Positions 32,992-41,430 of a stretch of DNA of 43,215 nt are shown here, in pieces; position 1 is the first letter of the stretch, and each line of letters opens with the position of its first letter. The notes below the pieces were generated by a model that worked only from the letters and a program-made list of their open reading frames with translations, was not told the DNA's origin and did not search any database. Position numbers and translations under genes: made by a program. The stretch comes from JBKJVQ01 sp046717125 (GTDB taxonomy: Bacteria; Pseudomonadota; Alphaproteobacteria; Rhizobiales; Methyloligellaceae), in the NCBI GenBank assembly GCA_046717125.1, contig JBKJVQ010000143.1, positions 1 to 43,215 on the forward strand, written 5' to 3'.

Positions 32992-33342
32992 ATGTGGATC
33001 AAGGTCAAACTTCCCGACGGTAGCCAACATCGACTCGAAGCCCCGGAGGGCTGGCGGGTGATGGAGGTGATCCGCGACTATGGCCTGCCCATCAAGGCGG
33101 AGTGCGGGGGCGCATGCGCCTGCGCGACCTGCCACGTCAAGGTCGGTGCGCAGTGGCTGGATTTGCTCGCCCCGCCGACGGACGAAGAGATCGAGATGCT
33201 GGACGGCGCATTCGACGTGGACGAGCGCTCGCGCCTATGCTGCCAAATTCTCACGGACGATGCATTGGACGGGATTGAAATCGAGCTCGCCGAAGAGAGT
33301 CTCGCGGAGCCCGTGCTTCAACGCGCCGCCTCGGGTGGATAG
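32992..33342 (+). CDS. 2Fe-2S ferredoxin (adrenodoxin type)
   Basis: The 116-residue protein has the C-x5-C-x2-C...C cluster pattern of adrenodoxin-type ferredoxins: C38, C44, C47 and C84 (ECGGACACATCHV and RLCCQI), with two extra cysteines C42 and C83. It carries single electrons in the cytosol. MWIKVKLPDG is taken as start; an ATG seven codons upstream (32971) is also possible and has a GAGGGCGGA purine run. cysG begins one base after its stop, so it opens the sulfate assimilation operon, and with no CysJ flavoprotein gene present it is a candidate electron donor to CysI. That role is inferred from position. Confidence 0.87.
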   Translation: MWIKVKLPDGSQHRLEAPEGWRVMEVIRDYGLPIKAECGGACACATCHVKVGAQWLDLLAPPTDEEIEMLDGAFDVDERSRLCCQILTDDALDGIEIELAEESLAEPVLQRAASGG

Positions 33343-33343
33343 A

Positions 33344-34774
33344 ATGAAGACGTTTCCGATCTTCGTCAGCGTCGACCGCAAAGCGCCGCTGGTCGTCGGA
33401 GGGGGCGAGCTTGCGGCCGTCAAGACGCGGCTGCTGCTCAAGCGCGCGCCGGTCGTAGACGTTGCGGCGGAATCATTCGGCGCAGAGCTTGCGGCGCTCG
33501 AGCACGAGGGTCGGGTTGCGCGCGTCGATCCCGCGCCCGGCATCGACCAGGTGCGGGGACGGCCGCTGGTCATCTCGGCAACCGAAGACGAGGCGGAGGA
33601 CAGTCGCGTTTCGGCTATCGCTCGGGCGCTCGGCGTGCCCGTGAACGTACCGGACAAGCCGGACCTCTGCTCGTTTGCCCTCGGCGCGATTGTCGATCGC
33701 GGCGAGGTGACGATCGCCATCGGCACAGAAGGCGCGGCGCCGGTGCTCGCGCAGCGGCTTCGCGCATGGCTCGAGGCTGAAATCCATCCGCGCATCGGCG
33801 CGCTCGCAGAGATCGCCCGCGAGTTTCGCGACGCCCTGGCCGAGAAGCTGCCGCCCGGAACGGCGCGGCGCGCCTTCTGGGATCGCGTATTCGATGGCGA
33901 TGTCGCTCGTGCCGCCTATGCCGGCGATGATGTGCTCGCGCGGCGGCTGCTGGGCGAAGCGGTCGATGAAGCTGGGCGGGCAGGGCCGCCGCAGGGGCGC
34001 GTGCTGCTGGTCGGCGCGGGGCCGGGCGATCCGGACCTTCTGACGTTGAAGGCTGTCCGAGCGCTGAAGACAGCCGATGTCGTGCTCTACGACCGGCTGA
34101 TCGGCGCAGGCGTGCTCGATCATGCGCGGCGCGAAGCGGAGCTGATCCCGGTCGGAAAATGCAAGGGCGCGCATTCCGTAGCGCAACCGGAGATTAACCG
34201 GCTGATAGTCAGCCATGCGTCACAGGGTAAGGTCGTCGTTCGTCTGAAGGGCGGCGATCCGTTCATGTTCGGCCGCGGCGGGGAGGAGGTCGAAGCTGCG
34301 CGCATGGCGAACATCCCCGTCGAGGTCATTCCGGGCGTGACCGCAGCTATTGCCGCATCGGCGTCGATCCAGATCCCGCTCACGCATCGCGACCTGTCGC
34401 ACAGCGTCACCGTCCTGTCCGGTCATGCGGCGGGCGAGGGGACGACCGACGTCAGCCATCTCGACTTCCGCGCGCTGAAGCCTTCCGGCAATACGCTTGC
34501 GATCTATATGGGCGTCTCGACCGCGCCCATCATCGCGGCGAAGTTGCTTGACGCCGGATGGTCCGCGGCGACGCCGGTCATGGCGGTCGAGCGCGCGACC
34601 CACAGCGACGAGCGGCGCGTGCGCACAACGCTGGGCGTGCTGGCATCTGACGCTCAGTCGCTGGGCCTGAAAGCCCCGGCCGTGCTGCTGGTCGGCGAAG
34701 TCGCGGGGCTGGCGGCGTACGGGGAGGTCGACGAGCCGGCGCTCACGCAGATCCTGGAGCGCGCCTATGGCTGA
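33344..34774 (+). CDS. cysG: Siroheme synthase CysG (dehydrogenase/ferrochelatase plus methyltransferase)
   Basis: The 476-residue fusion protein makes siroheme from uroporphyrinogen III. The N-terminal precorrin-2 dehydrogenase/ferrochelatase part (about 1-205) has the NAD-binding VVGGGELAAVK loop at 17-27. The C-terminal uroporphyrinogen methyltransferase part (from about 218) has VGAGPGDPDLLTLKA at 223-237, KGGDPFMFGRGGEE and PGVTAAIAA. MKTFPIFVS is the family start. It overlaps the DUF2849 gene by eight bases. Siroheme is the cofactor of CysI in the same operon. Confidence 0.95.
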   Translation: MKTFPIFVSVDRKAPLVVGGGELAAVKTRLLLKRAPVVDVAAESFGAELAALEHEGRVARVDPAPGIDQVRGRPLVISATEDEAEDSRVSAIARALGVPVNVPDKPDLCSFALGAIVDRGEVTIAIGTEGAAPVLAQRLRAWLEAEIHPRIGALAEIAREFRDALAEKLPPGTARRAFWDRVFDGDVARAAYAGDDVLARRLLGEAVDEAGRAGPPQGRVLLVGAGPGDPDLLTLKAVRALKTADVVLYDRLIGAGVLDHARREAELIPVGKCKGAHSVAQPEINRLIVSHASQGKVVVRLKGGDPFMFGRGGEEVEAARMANIPVEVIPGVTAAIAASASIQIPLTHRDLSHSVTVLSGHAAGEGTTDVSHLDFRALKPSGNTLAIYMGVSTAPIIAAKLLDAGWSAATPVMAVERATHSDERRVRTTLGVLASDAQSLGLKAPAVLLVGEVAGLAAYGEVDEPALTQILERAYG

Positions 34775-35057
34775 GATCGTCACCGCGAACAGGCTTGCCG
34801 ACGGGCTCGTCATCTATCTGACGAGAGACGGCGGCTGGTCGGAGGACATCGCCCGGGCCCGGATTGCCGAGACCGATGACGAGACCAAGGCGCTGCTCGA
34901 CGAGGCCGAAAAGTCGATCCGAGAACGGACGGTTACGGCCGTTTATGAGATGAAGGTCGCCGTGAAAGACGGCGTTCCGGCTCCTGTTTCCGTGCGCGAG
35001 AAGATCAGGGCGCTGCACGAAACGACACTGACGAAGGACGGCTATGTACAGATATGA
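34767..35057 (+). CDS. DUF2849 protein of the sulfite reductase operon
   Basis: The 96-residue protein belongs to DUF2849, a small cytosolic family regularly encoded between cysG and cysI in alphaproteobacteria. Typical features are VTANRLADGLVIYLT near the N terminus and DDETKALLDEAEKS. No cofactor motif is visible. It overlaps cysG by eight bases and cysI by 14 bases, so translation is probably coupled. A helper role in sulfite reduction is suggested by consistent gene neighbourhood only. Confidence 0.87.
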   Translation: MAEIVTANRLADGLVIYLTRDGGWSEDIARARIAETDDETKALLDEAEKSIRERTVTAVYEMKVAVKDGVPAPVSVREKIRALHETTLTKDGYVQI

Positions 35058-36699
35058 TGCCTTCGACATCTCGTTCGTGAACGAGCGCGTCGGTCAGTTC
35101 CGCGATCAGGTCCAGCGGCGTCTTGCGGGCCGCCTGTCCGAGGATGAATTTCGCCCCTTGAGGCTGATGAACGGGCTCTATCTGCAGCTCCACGCCTATA
35201 TGCTGCGGATCGCGATCCCATACGGCGTGCTTTCGCCGACGCAGCTCCGGCAGCTCGCGATGATCGGCCGGAAGTGGGACCGCGGCTACGGCCACTTCAC
35301 GACGCGCACGAACATCCAGTTCAACTGGGTCAAGCTGGTCGACGCGCCGGACATTCTGCAGGCGCTGGCCGACGTTGAAATGCACGCGATCCAGACCAGC
35401 GGTAATTGTGTGCGCAATGTGAGTTCGGATCCGTTCGCCGGCGCGGCGCATGACGAACTGGAAGATCCCCGTCCGTGGGCGGAGGTTTTGCGCCAGTGGT
35501 CGACTCTGCATCCCGAGTTCAGCTTTCTGCCGCGCAAGTTCAAGATTGCGATCACCGGGGCTGCAGAAGATCGGGCGGCGATCCTCTTCCACGATATCGG
35601 CCTGCGGCTGGTGAAGGGGCGGGGCGGCGAGGTCGGCTTCCGCGTCTATGTCGGCGGCGGCATGGGACGCACGCCCTATGTCGGCTTGGAGATCAAGGAC
35701 TTCCTGCCGAAGCAGCACCTGCTGTCCTACATCGAGTCGATCCTGCGCGTGTACAACCTCCATGGCCGCCGCGACAACATCAACAAGGCGCGCATCAAGA
35801 TCCTCGTCAACCAGCTCGGCATCGACGAATTCCGCCGTCAGGTCGAAGAGGACTGGGCGCGCACGCAGATCGATGTGGTGGATCTGCCGGAGGTAGAGCG
35901 CCGGCGCATCTTCGCCTATTTCACGCCGCCCGATTTGCCTGTGCGCGCTGTCATTAGCGCTGGCGAATCCGCGCGCCGGAACACCGATCCCGCCTTCTCC
36001 AATTGGGCACGCAACAATGTGCGCCTGCACAAGGTCGCGGGCTATGCCAGCGTCGTCATCGCGCTGAAGGAGCCGGGCCGCACGCCGGGCGATGCGTCGT
36101 CGGACGAGATGGAGATAATTGCCGACCTCGCCGAGCAATACGGCCATGACGAAATCCGCGTCACCTATGCGCAGAACCTCGTCCTGCCGCATGTCGCGCG
36201 TGACGATCTGCCGAAGCTCTACGACGCGCTGGTCGCGGCGGGGCTGGCCACGGGCAACAACGATTTGATCGGCGACATCATATGCTGCCCCGGTCTCGAC
36301 TATTGCAATCTCGCCAATGCGCGCTCGATCCCGCTCGCCAAGGAGTTGGCCAAGCGCTTCGCCTCGCCCGAGCGGCAGGCGGAGATCGGACCTTTGCGGC
36401 TGAATATGTCGGGCTGCATCAATGCGTGCGGCCATCATCACGCCGGCAATATCGGCATCCTCGGCGTCGACAAGAAAGGCACCGAGCTCTACCAGATCAG
36501 CCTCGGCGGCAGCCCGAAGGACGATGCGGCCGTCGGCCAGATCATCGGCCCCGGCTTCACGGCGGAAGAGACGCCGGAAGCGATCGAAAAGATCGTCGAC
36601 ACCTATATCGCTCAGCGCGGCGAGGGCGAGAGCTTCGTTGATACGTGGCGGCGCGTCGGCGCCAAACCCTTCAAGGAGGCGCTTTATGGCGCTCATTGA
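35044..36699 (+). CDS. cysI: Siroheme/4Fe-4S sulfite reductase (nitrite/sulfite reductase family)
   Basis: The 551-residue hemoprotein reduces sulfite to sulfide with six electrons. The cluster and siroheme cysteines are seen as C415-PGLDY-C421 and C458-INA-C462 (SGCINACGHHH). Two ferredoxin-like half domains and two nitrite/sulfite reductase core domains are in the normal order, with HFTTRTNIQFNW and TSGNCVRNVSSDPF. It starts inside the DUF2849 gene and overlaps the next gene by 14 bases. The operon has no CysJ, so the electron donor is probably a ferredoxin. Nitrite reduction is an alternative, but the cys genes argue for sulfite. Confidence 0.93.
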   Translation: MYRYDAFDISFVNERVGQFRDQVQRRLAGRLSEDEFRPLRLMNGLYLQLHAYMLRIAIPYGVLSPTQLRQLAMIGRKWDRGYGHFTTRTNIQFNWVKLVDAPDILQALADVEMHAIQTSGNCVRNVSSDPFAGAAHDELEDPRPWAEVLRQWSTLHPEFSFLPRKFKIAITGAAEDRAAILFHDIGLRLVKGRGGEVGFRVYVGGGMGRTPYVGLEIKDFLPKQHLLSYIESILRVYNLHGRRDNINKARIKILVNQLGIDEFRRQVEEDWARTQIDVVDLPEVERRRIFAYFTPPDLPVRAVISAGESARRNTDPAFSNWARNNVRLHKVAGYASVVIALKEPGRTPGDASSDEMEIIADLAEQYGHDEIRVTYAQNLVLPHVARDDLPKLYDALVAAGLATGNNDLIGDIICCPGLDYCNLANARSIPLAKELAKRFASPERQAEIGPLRLNMSGCINACGHHHAGNIGILGVDKKGTELYQISLGGSPKDDAAVGQIIGPGFTAEETPEAIEKIVDTYIAQRGEGESFVDTWRRVGAKPFKEALYGAH

Positions 36700-37795
36700 C
36701 CTCGCGGGGGGCGAGGCCGATCTTCGCAATTCGGCGCCCGCCATCATTCTCGAACCGGACGCGACGCCGGAGCAGCTTGCCGAAGCCGCTGCCGGTGGCG
36801 GTCCGATCGCCTTGCGCTTCCCGAAATTCAACGACGGGCGCGGCATCAGCCTCGCGCGGCTGTTGCGCGACCGGCACGGCTATGTGGGTGAGATCCGCGC
36901 CATCGGCCATCTGATCCCCGACCTGGCTGCTTTCCTGCTGCGCACAGGCGTCGATACAGCCGAGATCGCGGACGATGCGCTCGGCGAATGGCAGGCAGCG
37001 CTGAAGCGCGTGACGCATCTTTATCAGCCGTCCTACCGCAATCCCTATCTCATGCGGCGCGAGGCTTCGGCGCGCGAAGCCGAGGCGCTGAACGCAAAGC
37101 TCGCGACGACCGATACGCTTGCCGACCGCATCCGGCTGATCCGATCATCAGTCGAGGGACGGATCGTCTTTTCGACCTCGTTGCAGCGCGAGGATCAGGC
37201 AATCCTCCACGCGATCTACGAGGCGGGTGCTGATTTCGATGTCTTCACGCTCGATACCGGCCGGCTGTTCCAGGAAACGCTGGAGACGGTCGAAGCGTCG
37301 GAGGAGCGCTACGGCATCCGCATCCGGCTTGTCGCGCCGGAGCGCGAAGAAGTTGAGGCGTTGACGCAGCAGGATGGCGCGCTCGGCTTCCGCCGTTTGG
37401 TCGAGAACCGCATCCGTTGCTGCGACATCCGCAAGGTGCGGCCGCTATCGATGGCGATCGAGGGCGCGCAGGGGTGGATCACCGGCATCCGTCGCGACCA
37501 GACCGAGACGCGGGACGAGGTGCCGTTCGCGACTTGGGACGCGGAGCGCGGGCTGACAAAATTCAACCCGATCGCGGATTGGTCAGACGAGCAGCTGAAC
37601 TCCTATCTCATCGCCCACAATGTTCCGCTTCATCCGCTGCACGCGAAGGGATTTCCCTCCATTGGCTGCATGACTTGCACGCGCGCAGTCCAGCCGGGCG
37701 AGCATCCGCGCGCTGGGCGCTGGTGGTGGGAGAACGAAGAGAAGAAGGAATGCGGAATTCACATGAACCCGAACCGGACGGGGAAGGCCGCATGA
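36686..37795 (+). CDS. cysH: DUF934-APS reductase fusion protein
   Basis: One 369-residue frame joins two proteins that are usually separate. Residues 1 to about 115 are a DUF934 domain (ALRFPKFNDGRGISLARLLRDR, GEIRAIGHLIPD). Residues about 130-369 are an adenylylsulfate reductase with the 4Fe-4S cysteines C245, C246, C328 and C331 (RCCDIRKVRPL, GCMTC) and the catalytic C356 in ECGIHM. The cluster marks it as APS rather than PAPS reductase, yielding sulfite and AMP. A strong AAGGAGG at 36674-36680 serves the start at 36686. The only ATG at the domain junction (37052) has no ribosome site, and no stop separates the parts. The stop overlaps cysD by ATGA. Confidence 0.9.
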   Translation: MALIDLAGGEADLRNSAPAIILEPDATPEQLAEAAAGGGPIALRFPKFNDGRGISLARLLRDRHGYVGEIRAIGHLIPDLAAFLLRTGVDTAEIADDALGEWQAALKRVTHLYQPSYRNPYLMRREASAREAEALNAKLATTDTLADRIRLIRSSVEGRIVFSTSLQREDQAILHAIYEAGADFDVFTLDTGRLFQETLETVEASEERYGIRIRLVAPEREEVEALTQQDGALGFRRLVENRIRCCDIRKVRPLSMAIEGAQGWITGIRRDQTETRDEVPFATWDAERGLTKFNPIADWSDEQLNSYLIAHNVPLHPLHAKGFPSIGCMTCTRAVQPGEHPRAGRWWWENEEKKECGIHMNPNRTGKAA

Positions 37796-38700
37796 GCCAG
37801 CTCACTTCGCATCTCAAGCTGCTCGAAGCGGAAAGCATCCATATTTTCCGCGAGGCCGCCGCGCAGTTCCGCAAGCCTGTGCTGCTGTATTCGATCGGCA
37901 AGGATTCAACCGTCCTGCTGCACCTCGCACGCAAGGCGTTCTTTCCGTCCAAACCGCCGTTCCCGCTGCTGCACATCGATACGACGTGGAAGCCGCGCGA
38001 CATGATCGCCTTTCGCAACAAGACCGCGAAGGATTTCGGGCTGGAACTGATCGTCCACAGCAACGAGGAGGGGCTGAAGCGCAACATCACGCCCTTCAAT
38101 CATTCTCCGTCCGTCTACACGGACGTGATGAAGACCCACGCATTGCGCGATGCGCTGGACGCCGGCGGCTACGACGCTGCCTTCGGCGGGGCGCGGCGCG
38201 ACGAGGAAGCCTCGCGCGCCAAGGAACGCGTGTTCTCATTCCGCGCAGCCGGTCACAGATGGGAGCCGCGCCGGCAGCGCCCAGAGATGTGGCGCATCCT
38301 GAACGGACGGCTCGGGCCGGGCGAAACCGTGCGCGTCTTCCCGCTCTCCAATTGGACCGAGATCGATGTGTGGCGCTACATCGGCCTCGAAAAGCTCGAT
38401 GTGGTTCCGCTTTATTTCGCGGCGGAACGGCCGGTCGTCGAACGCGACGGCCAGATCATCATGGTCGACGATGAGGACCGCATGGTCTGGCGCGACGGTG
38501 AGCGCCCGCAGATGCGCAAGGTACGGTTCCGTACGCTGGGGTGCTGGCCGCTGACGGCGGCGATCGACTCGAACGCGGCGACGCTCGACGACATCATCGC
38601 CGAAACTGCGGCGGCGCGGACGTCCGAGCGTGCGGGGCGGCTGATCGACCACGATCAGGCGGGCGCTATGGAGAACAAGAAGAAAGAGGGATATTTCTGA
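37792..38700 (+). CDS. cysD: Sulfate adenylyltransferase subunit 2
   Basis: The 302-residue catalytic subunit activates sulfate with ATP to form APS, in complex with the GTPase CysN. The PP-loop SIGKDST is at 34-40, and FGGARRDEEASRAKER and the C-terminal KKKEGYF tail are characteristic. The start overlaps the DUF934-CysH stop (ATGA), and the stop overlaps cysN by one base (TGATG), so all three are translationally coupled. Length is normal. Confidence 0.96.
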   Translation: MSQLTSHLKLLEAESIHIFREAAAQFRKPVLLYSIGKDSTVLLHLARKAFFPSKPPFPLLHIDTTWKPRDMIAFRNKTAKDFGLELIVHSNEEGLKRNITPFNHSPSVYTDVMKTHALRDALDAGGYDAAFGGARRDEEASRAKERVFSFRAAGHRWEPRRQRPEMWRILNGRLGPGETVRVFPLSNWTEIDVWRYIGLEKLDVVPLYFAAERPVVERDGQIIMVDDEDRMVWRDGERPQMRKVRFRTLGCWPLTAAIDSNAATLDDIIAETAAARTSERAGRLIDHDQAGAMENKKKEGYF

Positions 38701-40172
38701 TGAACGTCGCAGCGCTGAAAATCGAGCCGCTTGCGCCGCAGATCGACCTCGCCCCCATTGTCGCGGGTGAGGTTCGCCTGCTCACCTGCGGCTCGGTCGA
38801 TGACGGGAAATCCACCCTGATAGGACGGCTGCTGTGGGAAGCGGCCAATCTCTACGACGATCAGATGAGCGCCATTTCGAAGGCGCGGCGCGTCGGCGAG
38901 GAGGGCGAGGCGCTGGATTTCAGCCTGCTGGTCGACGGGCTTCAGGCCGAGCGCGAGCAGGGCATCACGATCGATATCGCCTGGCGTTATTTCGATGTCG
39001 GCGAACGCCGGTTTGTCATTATCGATTCGCCCGGACATGAGCAGTACACGCGCAATATGGCGACGGGCGCGAGCCATGCCGATGTCGCCATTCTCCTGAT
39101 TGACGCGCGCCATGGCGTAAAGCGGCAGACGCGCCGGCATGCCGCCATCTGCGATCTCGTCGGGATCAAGAAAGTCATCCTAGCCGTCGCGAAGATGGAT
39201 CTCGTGCGTTTCAGCCAGGCCCGGTTCGATGCGATCGACGCCGATTTCCGCGATATCGCGCGGCTGTTCTCGTTTGAGGAGGTCACGACCATTCCGGTAG
39301 CGGCGCTGCAGGGCCACAACGTCGCGGCGCGTTCGGCCGCGATGGCCTGGTATGACGGCCCGACGCTCGTCGAGCATCTGGCGACGCTCGATCCGCGCGG
39401 CCATGACGCAGAGTCACCGTTCCGCTTTCCCGTTCAGCTCGTGATCCGATCCGGCGCCGATTTCCGCGGCTATGCGGGCACCGTCACGGCGGGTCGCATT
39501 CGGGTGGGCGACGCCGTCGTCGAGCCGGTGAGCGGGCTGGCCGCGCATGTCTCACGCATATCGGCGATGGGCGGTGACCGCGACGAGGCTGTCTCCGGCG
39601 ACGCCGTCACCCTGTCGCTCTCAGTCGATCTCGACATTTCGCGCGGCGCCGTGCTGTCGCATTGCGAGAGCCCGGCGGTCGCCGCGAACGCGGTCAATGC
39701 GCGCATGGTCTGGTTGTCGGAGCGGCCGTTCGATGCGAAGTCAACCTATCTGTTCCGCTCCGCGACCGATGTCGTGCCGGTCGCCGCGCTGAATATCGAC
39801 GCGCTGGTCGACTTCGAGACGCTGTCGGTCAGCCGCGCCGACAGTTGCGGCATGAACGATATCGCCGATGCCCGCATCACGCTGGGGCGCTCGACGGGCC
39901 TCGACCGATTCGAATCGTACCGCGGCACCGGAGCGTTCATGCTCGTCGACGCTTTGGATGGCGCGACCGTCGCCGGTGGCGTCATCACCGATGCGACCGC
40001 CGGGGAAACACTTGGGCGTCATGCCTATGTGCTGACCCGCCAGACCCTCGCAAGGGGTCTCTGTGCCGATCTCCGCGACAGTCCGAGCGACACTGCGGAG
40101 TTCGAACGCCGCGCGCATGAAGTCGCGAGTCTCATGCGGCAGGCGGGCGTGCCTGTGCTGATTGATCTTTAA
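38700..40172 (+). CDS. cysN: Sulfate adenylyltransferase subunit 1 (GTPase)
   Basis: The 490-residue GTPase drives APS synthesis by CysD. G1 is GSVDDGKST (31-39), G3 is DSPGHE (109-114). The G4 motif, normally NKMD, reads AKMD (164-167), so the asparagine that usually reads guanine is alanine. Two EF-Tu-like beta-barrel domains follow (about 235-430). No APS kinase (CysC) domain is fused at the C terminus, in keeping with direct reduction of APS by the upstream reductase. It is the last tightly overlapped gene of the operon. Confidence 0.94.
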   Translation: MNVAALKIEPLAPQIDLAPIVAGEVRLLTCGSVDDGKSTLIGRLLWEAANLYDDQMSAISKARRVGEEGEALDFSLLVDGLQAEREQGITIDIAWRYFDVGERRFVIIDSPGHEQYTRNMATGASHADVAILLIDARHGVKRQTRRHAAICDLVGIKKVILAVAKMDLVRFSQARFDAIDADFRDIARLFSFEEVTTIPVAALQGHNVAARSAAMAWYDGPTLVEHLATLDPRGHDAESPFRFPVQLVIRSGADFRGYAGTVTAGRIRVGDAVVEPVSGLAAHVSRISAMGGDRDEAVSGDAVTLSLSVDLDISRGAVLSHCESPAVAANAVNARMVWLSERPFDAKSTYLFRSATDVVPVAALNIDALVDFETLSVSRADSCGMNDIADARITLGRSTGLDRFESYRGTGAFMLVDALDGATVAGGVITDATAGETLGRHAYVLTRQTLARGLCADLRDSPSDTAEFERRAHEVASLMRQAGVPVLIDL

Positions 40173-40295
40173 GACAGCCTACAGATCCAGAGACCGAGAG
40201 GGTCGATTTCTGACCACGAACGTGATCGGGTGCTGACGCGTGACGTCTCGCAAAGAAGACAGCGCGTCGGATGCTTGAGGGAGTAGCGTCGAAAT

Positions 40296-41093
40296 ATGGA
40301 GTTCGGGGGCTTAATGGCCTACCTGCCGCTGGCGCTCGCCGGCGCAGGCGTAGGGCTTCTTGTGGGCATGACGGGCGTTGGGGGCGGGGCGATCATGACG
40401 CCGCTTCTGATCTCGACCTTCGGCGTCGCGCCGCCAGTCGCCGTTGGCACGGATCTCTTGTTCGCCGCGATTACGAAGCTGTCCGCCGGCTTCCGCCATC
40501 ACCGCATGGGGAACTTCAATTGGCGGATCGTCACGCTGCTCGCCGCAGGCAGCATACCCGCTGCGGCGCTTACGCTCGTTTGGTTGTCGATGACACAGGC
40601 CGACATGAACGCCTTGACTCGGGCGATCAGGATCGGGCTTGCGTTCGCGTTGCCAATCTCGGCACTAGCCATCCTGCTTTACCCATTGCTCATGCGCGGA
40701 CATCCGGCCGATGGCGAGAACGGATCGTCATCGAGCGGCGCCCTCACGGTGGCATTCGGCGTGGCACTGGGCGTGCTGGTTACCCTGACGTCCGTCGGGG
40801 CCGGGGCGGTGGGCGTGGCGGTCCTTGCCGCACTCTATCCGGCACTTGCGGCACGACGGGTCGTTGGCGTCGACATCGCGCATGCGATCCCGCTTACCCT
40901 TCTGGGCGGCATCGGCCATATGGGTCTCGGCCATGTGGACTTCATGCTCCTGATTGCGCTTCTGGCAGGATCGATCCCCGGCATGTGGGTCGGCACATCG
41001 TTTTCGGGGCGCGCGCCGGATTGGCTGCTTAGGCCTATCCTCGCCATCGTGCTTTGCTATGCCGCGTGGTCGCTTTACGCAGGGACCGTCTGA
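40296..41093 (+). CDS. TSUP-family (TauE/SafE) transporter linked to cys genes
   Basis: The 265-residue inner-membrane protein has about eight helices in two halves with the TSUP signatures VGMTGVGGGAIMTPLL and TSVGAGAVGVAVL. Placement 123 bases after cysN suggests transport of sulfate, sulfite or another sulfur oxyanion, and TSUP genes in cys operons are often proposed as sulfate permeases. An alternative start at 40314 (MAYLPLALAG) is possible. It differs clearly from the other TSUP protein at 23703-24632. Confidence 0.88.
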   Translation: MEFGGLMAYLPLALAGAGVGLLVGMTGVGGGAIMTPLLISTFGVAPPVAVGTDLLFAAITKLSAGFRHHRMGNFNWRIVTLLAAGSIPAAALTLVWLSMTQADMNALTRAIRIGLAFALPISALAILLYPLLMRGHPADGENGSSSSGALTVAFGVALGVLVTLTSVGAGAVGVAVLAALYPALAARRVVGVDIAHAIPLTLLGGIGHMGLGHVDFMLLIALLAGSIPGMWVGTSFSGRAPDWLLRPILAIVLCYAAWSLYAGTV

Positions 41094-41110
41094 AGATGCC
41101 GCGCCGCTGT

Positions 41111-41156
41111 GGTATCTATCATTGATAGATACCATTTGGTATCATTGATGGATATC
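41111..41156 (+). promoter_or_regulatory. Palindromic operator of vapBC
   Basis: GGTATCTATC-ATT-GATAGATACC (41111-41133) is a perfect palindrome with ten-base arms. A second, related but imperfect copy, GGTATC-ATTGATG-GATATC, spans 41138-41156. Both lie within 65 bases of the vapB start. Paired palindromes of this kind are typical sites where VapB-VapC complexes repress their own promoter. The region is far richer in A and T than its surroundings. Confidence 0.75.
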
Positions 41157-41175
41157 ATCGGAAATGGAGGCGTGG

Positions 41176-41430
41176 ATGTCAGACCGGAAGACGGCCAAGC
41201 TCTTTATGCATGGACGAAGTCAGGCCGTTCGGCTGCCGAAGGAATTCCGGCTGCCCGGCACGGAGGTCAAGGTGAGCCGCGTTGGCCGCGGTGTGTTGCT
41301 TGAGCCGGTGGAGTTCGATGTCGTTGGGTGGTCGGCGCAGCTCGACACTTACAAGGACATCCCGTTTATGGAGGAGGGGAGAGAACAACCGCCGATGCCG
41401 GATGGTGATGATATCGACTTCGACAAATGA
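41176..41430 (+). CDS. vapB: VapB-type antitoxin (AbrB/SpoVT fold)
   Basis: The 84-residue antitoxin has an N-terminal swapped-hairpin AbrB DNA-binding domain (TAKLFMHGRSQAVRLPKEFRLP) and an acidic C-terminal tail (EEGREQPPMPDGDDIDFDK) that should wrap the toxin. GGAGG at 41166-41170 five bases before the ATG fixes the start. It overlaps vapC by ATGA (41427-41430). The palindromes just upstream are the expected operator. Confidence 0.89.
   Translation: MSDRKTAKLFMHGRSQAVRLPKEFRLPGTEVKVSRVGRGVLLEPVEFDVVGWSAQLDTYKDIPFMEEGREQPPMPDGDDIDFDK

Noticed and set aside
35005..36846. 613-codon minus-strand open frame opposite cysI
   Set aside because: This long frame is opposite the well-conserved sulfite reductase with intact cluster motifs; its content is Arg/Asp/Ala-rich without domain similarity.
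40173..40295. Possible terminator or promoter between cysN and the TSUP gene
   Set aside because: Only a weak four-base stem (GACC/GGTC) is seen, with no T-run and no convincing -35/-10 pair.
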